Part shown: in pieces, positions 60,012 through 64,000 of the stretch
How positions within the stretch are numbered: the first letter of the stretch is position 1
How the letters are laid out: every line of letters starts with the position of its first letter
Origin: Motiliproteus sp048265065
GTDB lineage: Bacteria > Pseudomonadota > Gammaproteobacteria > Pseudomonadales > Balneatricaceae
Assembly (NCBI GenBank): GCA_048265065.1
Contig: JBLXCH010000006.1
Coordinates: 1-64,000 of the forward strand
DNA: 64,000 nucleotides
Reading direction: 5' to 3'
Made by a program: the position numbers and the translations under genes
The notes under the pieces: model-generated
Database searches by the model: none
Seen by the model: only the letters and a program-made list of their open reading frames with translations
Told to the model about the DNA's origin: nothing

Positions 60012-61198
60012 GACGGATTGCTTCCTTCGCTCGATAGCGAGTTCACTCCCGCAGAGGCTACCAGTGTCAAAATAGCTTCCGCCGCTTGTCGGCTAGCATC
60101 ACGTTTAAGCAACTGATGTAACTCCGTAAAACGGGCTTGAATCTCATTCGCCGCCTGAGGATTTTCTAGTCGCTGCCATATTTCAGCACCTAAATTATCG
60201 ACAGTGGCATTATCTTGTAACAGTTCAGGAACCAACAATTCATCGGCTAACAGGTTGGGCAAAGACACATATTTTACTTTCAGTAATCGAGAGATAATGG
60301 CGTAACTTAACGGCGCCATTTTGTAGCTCACTACTGTTGGTTTTTTTAGCAGCATAGCTTCTAACGCGGCCGTACCTGAGGCCATTAGCACCACATCGGC
60401 GGCGGCCATTACATCTCGAGACTGACCGTCGAAAATAGTCATTGGCAGATCAACAGTATCAAGTAGTGCTTCTATTTGTTCACGCCGCTGTTGATTTGCC
60501 GCAGGCAGCAAAAAATACAGTTCAGGATCTTTATGTAAGAGCCACTGAGCGGTTTCTATAAACAATGGCGCTAAGCGCTCTACCTCACCACCACGACTGC
60601 CCGGCAATAGCGCTACATAGCGCTGCTGTGCTTTTAAACCTAAGTTTGCTTTTGCCGCAGCGGAGTCGACCTCGATCGGCATTTCATCCGCTAAAGTATG
60701 ACCAATAAACTTAGCATCAACGTTATGTTTGTCGTAAAACGCTTTTTCAAAAGGTAAAAGACATAACATCAAATCCGTTGATTTAGCGATAGATAAAACA
60801 CGCTTCTCGCGCCATGCCCACACCGACGGACTCACATAGTGAACGGTTTTAATGCCTGCGTTTTTAAGTTTACGTTCTAAGGGCAAATTAAAATCGGGAG
60901 CATCGATACCAATAAAAGCCGCCGGAGGATTCTCAATCCACCGTTGTTTTAAGTTTTTTCGAATACCTAGCAGCTCACGTAAGCGACCAAGAACTTCCAC
61001 AAGGCCCATGACAGACAAACGCTCCATAGGAAACCAAGAAGTCATCCCTTCGGCCAGCATTTGCGGACCACCAATACCTTCAAATTGACAGTACGGATGA
61101 ATAGACTTAAGTGCACGAATTAAGCGTGCACCGAGGATATCGCCGGAGGGTTCCCCGGCAACTAATGCGATGCGCAGAGGGTTATCGGATGATGCCAC
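60008..61198 (-). CDS. lpxB: Lipid-A-disaccharide synthase
   Basis: This 396-residue GT19-family protein has AGEPSGDILGARLI near the start, VSPSVWAWREKR, and LLPGSRGGEVERLAP in the UDP-sugar-binding half. It joins UDP-diacylglucosamine and lipid X to make the lipid A disaccharide. It overlaps lpxA by 17 bases and rnhB by 4. The C-terminal 15 residues (SLSSEGSNPS) are low complexity. Confidence 0.97.
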   Translation of the reverse strand: MASSDNPLRIALVAGEPSGDILGARLIRALKSIHPYCQFEGIGGPQMLAEGMTSWFPMERLSVMGLVEVLGRLRELLGIRKNLKQRWIENPPAAFIGIDAPDFNLPLERKLKNAGIKTVHYVSPSVWAWREKRVLSIAKSTDLMLCLLPFEKAFYDKHNVDAKFIGHTLADEMPIEVDSAAAKANLGLKAQQRYVALLPGSRGGEVERLAPLFIETAQWLLHKDPELYFLLPAANQQRREQIEALLDTVDLPMTIFDGQSRDVMAAADVVLMASGTAALEAMLLKKPTVVSYKMAPLSYAIISRLLKVKYVSLPNLLADELLVPELLQDNATVDNLGAEIWQRLENPQAANEIQARFTELHQLLKRDASRQAAEAILTLVASAGVNSLSSEGSNPS

Positions 61199-61952
61199 GG
61201 CCAGAGTTTTTCAAACTATCGAGCAGCAATTCTAACTCAGGGTGATCAACACTCATCAAGGCTATTTGCTCAATGGCTTCATCGATTTTCAATCCTTGAC
61301 GGTATATTAGCTTATAGGCTCGACGAATGGCTTGGATCGCTTCGGCCGAATAGCCACGACGCTTTAAACCTTCAGCATTAACGCCACGAGGTTCTGCGGT
61401 GTTGCCATTAGCCATGACATAAGCTGGGACGTCTTGTAGCAAGACACTGCCAGCGCCACACATAACATGAGCGCCTACTTGGCAAAACTGATGCACAGCA
61501 GTAAAACCACCTAAGATGGCATGATCGCCCACTTCAACATGGCCAGCTAAAGCCGCATTATTCGCCAAGACCGTGTGATTACCCACAATACAGTCATGCG
61601 CGACATGAACGTAAGCCATCAACAAATTACCAGAGCCGATCGATGTGACACCTCGATCTTGAACCGTACCACGATGAAGCGTGCAGCCTTCTCGAATAAT
61701 ATTGTTGTCACCAATTTCTAAACGCGTGGGCTCGCCACGATACTTTTTGTCCTGACACTCATCTCCGACCGTAGCAAATTGAAAAATACGGTTATCGCGG
61801 CCGATATGTGTTGGACCTTTAACTACAACATGAGAAGCAATACGAGTACCAGACTCGATCACCACATCGGGTCCAATAATAGACCAAGGACCTATTTCAA
61901 CATCATCGGCTATTTCAGCACGAACATCGATATCAGCACGGTTGTCGATCAA
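61182..61952 (-). CDS. lpxA: UDP-N-acetylglucosamine acyltransferase LpxA
   Basis: This 256-residue protein has hexapeptide repeats of a left-handed beta helix (about 5-185) and a helical C-terminus. The catalytic histidine lies in LMAYVHVAHDCIVG. It adds the first 3-hydroxyacyl chain in lipid A synthesis. It lies 2 bp after fabZ. Confidence 0.98.
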   Translation of the reverse strand: MIDNRADIDVRAEIADDVEIGPWSIIGPDVVIESGTRIASHVVVKGPTHIGRDNRIFQFATVGDECQDKKYRGEPTRLEIGDNNIIREGCTLHRGTVQDRGVTSIGSGNLLMAYVHVAHDCIVGNHTVLANNAALAGHVEVGDHAILGGFTAVHQFCQVGAHVMCGAGSVLLQDVPAYVMANGNTAEPRGVNAEGLKRRGYSAEAIQAIRRAYKLIYRQGLKIDEAIEQIALMSVDHPELELLLDSLKNSGRGIIR

Positions 61953-61954
61953 AA

Positions 61955-62392
61955 CTAAACTTTCCTATCAGCACAAAGAATCGTTGCTGAACTAGCCAAC
62001 TCACCATCAACGGTTGCGCGGCATTCAAATTTCCAAATACCACGCTTCTCAGAAATAATTTTCGCTTCCAGTTGCAACTTATCTCCTGGAACAACTGGAC
62101 GTTTAAAGCGTAGCTTATCGGAGCCAACAAAGTAATAAATGGAGCCATCTTCCGGTGTCTTATCCATGGTTTTGAAACCTAGCACACCTGCAGCTTGAGC
62201 CATTGCCTCGATGATCAAGACACCTGGCATAACAGGATGATCAGGAAAATGGCCGTTGAAAAATGGCTCATTAACAGTGACGTTTTTATAGGCCACGATA
62301 GACTCGCCGAGCACCAATTCCGTAACACGGTCTACCAACAAAAAAGGGTAGCGGTGCGGCAGATATTCCCGAATTTCTTTAACGTCCATCAT
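61955..62392 (-). CDS. fabZ: 3-hydroxyacyl-ACP dehydratase FabZ
   Basis: This 145-residue hot-dog-fold enzyme has LPHRYPFLLVDRV and the catalytic pair in NGHFPDHPVMPGVLIIEAMAQ (His and Glu). It dehydrates 3-hydroxyacyl-ACP in fatty acid elongation and competes with LpxA/LpxD for the same pool, which explains its place between them. Confidence 0.98.
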   Translation of the reverse strand: MMDVKEIREYLPHRYPFLLVDRVTELVLGESIVAYKNVTVNEPFFNGHFPDHPVMPGVLIIEAMAQAAGVLGFKTMDKTPEDGSIYYFVGSDKLRFKRPVVPGDKLQLEAKIISEKRGIWKFECRATVDGELASSATILCADRKV

Positions 62393-62413
62393 GCACTAAA
62401 AGCCTTCTATAAA

Positions 62414-63457
62414 TTAATCTTCGGCTTGATCAAGGGAAGAAACTACTTTTTCTAACGCACTTAAGCGTTGAGACATTTGATCAAGTTGGCGGAAGCGGAC
62501 TACATTTCGCTTCCATTGTTTGTTCTCTTGCATACCTGTACCCGATGAATAAACGCCAGGTGCATCAATCGATTTGGTCACTAAACCCATGGCTGTAACA
62601 TGTACGTCATCAGCCAGTTCCAAATGCCCCGCGACCACGACGCCACCCCCTAAGGTACAACGACGACCAATTTTAGAGCTTCCTGCGACACCAACACAAC
62701 CAGCAAACGCACTATCATCACCGACAGTAACGTTATGTGCTATTTGGATCTGATTATCTAGCTTAACACCGTTACCAATAACCGTGTCTTCCAAGGCACC
62801 TCTATCAATAGTAGTTCCTGCGCCTATCTCGACATCATCGCCAATCTGTACAGCACCCAACTGCGCAATCTTATGCCATCGCCCCTTTGCTGGTGCAAAA
62901 CCAAAGCCGTCTGCACCAATCACCGCAGCACTGTGTATTACTGCGCGTTTGCCGATACTTACGCCATCATAAACGGTGACATTAGGCGCCAAATGAGAAG
63001 CTTCACCGATGTCGCAATTTTCACCGATAACACTATTGGCCTCAATGACAACATGCTCTGCCAACTTAGCATTGGCGCCAATAACAACATTTGGCCCAAC
63101 TGATGCTGTGGGAGCGATAATTGCTGTCTGATCAATACAAGCAGAATGATGAATACATGGAGCGTATGACTTTTTGGAAAAGAACTGGCTGAGCTGAGCA
63201 TAGCCTAAATACGGGTTATCCATCACTAAAGCAGCGACGGGGCAGTCAGCTTTTGCCGATGAATCAACAATTACTGCGGCTGCTTTCGTCGCTTTAAGGT
63301 ATTTGCTATATCGCGCATTGGCAAGAAAGCTCACACACGTAGGCGAAGCTTTCTCCAAGGTCTGCAAGCCCGTAACTGTTAAGCTTGGATCTCCCTCAAG
63401 TGTTGCGCCTATTAGCGCAGCAATCTCACCAAGGGTTGTGGTTGTACCATTACTCAT
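62414..63457 (-). CDS. lpxD: UDP-3-O-acylglucosamine N-acyltransferase LpxD
   Basis: This 347-residue protein has an N-terminal uridine-binding domain (about 1-100), a hexapeptide beta-helix (about 105-300) with the catalytic histidine in NQIQIAHNVTVGD, and a C-terminal helix. It adds the second acyl chain of lipid A. It lies 2 bp after skp. Confidence 0.98.
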   Translation of the reverse strand: MSNGTTTTLGEIAALIGATLEGDPSLTVTGLQTLEKASPTCVSFLANARYSKYLKATKAAAVIVDSSAKADCPVAALVMDNPYLGYAQLSQFFSKKSYAPCIHHSACIDQTAIIAPTASVGPNVVIGANAKLAEHVVIEANSVIGENCDIGEASHLAPNVTVYDGVSIGKRAVIHSAAVIGADGFGFAPAKGRWHKIAQLGAVQIGDDVEIGAGTTIDRGALEDTVIGNGVKLDNQIQIAHNVTVGDDSAFAGCVGVAGSSKIGRRCTLGGGVVVAGHLELADDVHVTAMGLVTKSIDAPGVYSSGTGMQENKQWKRNVVRFRQLDQMSQRLSALEKVVSSLDQAED

Positions 63458-63459
63458 TG

Positions 63460-63960
63460 TTATTGATTGAGTTCTTCAATCACTTTTTGCGTTAAATCCA
63501 TGTCTGGTTTAGCAAAGAGCGCAACTCGACGGTTCAACAACAGGTCAACTTTTTCTGCAGCAACAATTTTTCGAATGATAGCTTCAACATTCGGTTTTAC
63601 TTGAGCGAGAAACTGCTGCTCTTGTCGTTGTGATTCCTGAGCCACAGCTGCTTTCAACTGTTGAAATTGCTGAAACTTACGCTGAATTTGAACAACCAGC
63701 TCTTTGCGTTGTTCTTTACTCAAGAAGTCAGCTTCTTTCTTTTCCTTTTCTTTTAACGCGTTACCCTCGTCGGCCAAACGTTTTAACTCAGCTTGTTCTT
63801 TAGAGAACTTTGAAGCTAACTGCGACTTCCACTGCTTATATTGAGTGGAAGACGCTACGGCTGTTTCCATATCAACAACGGCGATTTTGTAGTCTTCTGC
63901 TTGAGCGGTAAAAGACAATAAAGCCAAAGCAACTAACAATACTCGTGTAATCCCTAGCAT
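63460..63960 (-). CDS. skp: OmpH/Skp periplasmic chaperone
   Basis: This 166-residue protein has a signal peptide cleaved at AQA-ED (residue 21), a long charged helical hairpin (about 45-120, with KEKEKKEADFLSKEQRKEL) and a C-terminal VDLLLNRRVALFAKPDMDLT strand pair. Skp holds unfolded outer membrane proteins on the way to BamA, encoded just upstream. It begins 20 bp after the bamA stop. Confidence 0.93.
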   Translation of the reverse strand: MLGITRVLLVALALLSFTAQAEDYKIAVVDMETAVASSTQYKQWKSQLASKFSKEQAELKRLADEGNALKEKEKKEADFLSKEQRKELVVQIQRKFQQFQQLKAAVAQESQRQEQQFLAQVKPNVEAIIRKIVAAEKVDLLLNRRVALFAKPDMDLTQKVIEELNQ

Positions 63961-63980
63961 TCTTTCATCCTCATGAAATA

Positions 63981-64000
63981 TTAAAACGTACGACCTAAAG
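63981..64000 (-). CDS. bamA: C-terminal end of BamA
   Basis: The last 20 bases, read on the minus strand, encode LGRTF followed by TAA. A terminal phenylalanine closing a beta strand is the outer membrane signature, and the position directly before skp is that of bamA in gammaproteobacteria. Only five residues are visible, so the call rests mostly on context. Confidence 0.65.

Noticed and set aside
1..64000. CRISPR arrays, tRNA or rRNA genes, insertion sequences, integrases, prophage genes
   Set aside because: I looked for regularly spaced repeats, tRNA-like folds and transposase or integrase motifs and saw none. The short tandem repeats are not spaced like CRISPR.

Overview
The window looks like a chromosomal segment of a marine gammaproteobacterium, most likely of the Oceanospirillales/Pseudomonadales type. 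The evidence is the classic gammaproteobacterial housekeeping order on the minus strand at the right (bamA end, skp, lpxD, fabZ, lpxA, lpxB, rnhB, dnaE, accA, tilS, pyrG, eno, ftsB, truD, surE, pcm, nlpD, rpoS, with mutS convergent), a LexA-type SOS box in front of recA, and a tripartite tricarboxylate (TTT) transporter. I did not compute identities or GC content, so the genus is left open.

Layout. 1-1.7 kb: end of a TTT transporter operon (tctC, tctB, start of tctA). 2.1-3.7 kb: msrPQ periplasmic methionine sulfoxide repair. 3.8-4.6 kb: pssA. 4.7-7.6 kb: a three-gene set of RimK-like glutamate ligase, M14-type deacylase and RimB-like retropepsin. 7.8-9.0 kb: recA with SOS box and terminator. 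9.1-10.7 kb: a nickel superoxide dismutase operon (two small uncharacterised genes, sodN, sodX). 10.7-41.6 kb: a 31-kb block of iron acquisition genes. 41.8-64 kb: the housekeeping series.

The iron block holds two paralogous modules, A (10.75-16.3 kb) and B (33.4-39.3 kb). Each has a TonB-dependent receptor, a periplasmic binding protein with a vicinal Cys-Cys, a FecCD-type permease, an ATPase and a small DUF2218 protein. Between them lie a six-gene TonB energising cluster (DUF3450, TtpC-like, ExbB, ExbD, TonB, TPR) and a hydroxamate-type siderophore locus (receptor on the plus strand; fhuF, fhuC, fhuD, fhuB, an ABC exporter and a VOC protein on the minus strand). Regulators are two AraC-family proteins and one OmpR/histidine-kinase pair. 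Fur-like sites sit upstream of nearly every iron operon and, more weakly, of the Ni-SOD operon. No siderophore biosynthesis genes are present, so the block serves uptake.

Assembly warning. Two 100-N gaps (25882-25981 and 33948-34047) are each flanked by identical 77-bp copies. A third 77-bp unit is tandemly duplicated at 32067-32220 and frameshifts fhuC. One shared length at three sites points to a k-mer overlap artefact. Removing the extra copies restores an intact receptor (about 691 residues), an intact fhuC and a short intergenic region.

The least described content is the duplicated DUF2218/CC-binding-protein/receptor module, the RimK-RCK_C/M14/retropepsin trio, the histidine-rich small protein in the Ni-SOD operon, and a possible Fur-controlled small RNA or leader before mutS.
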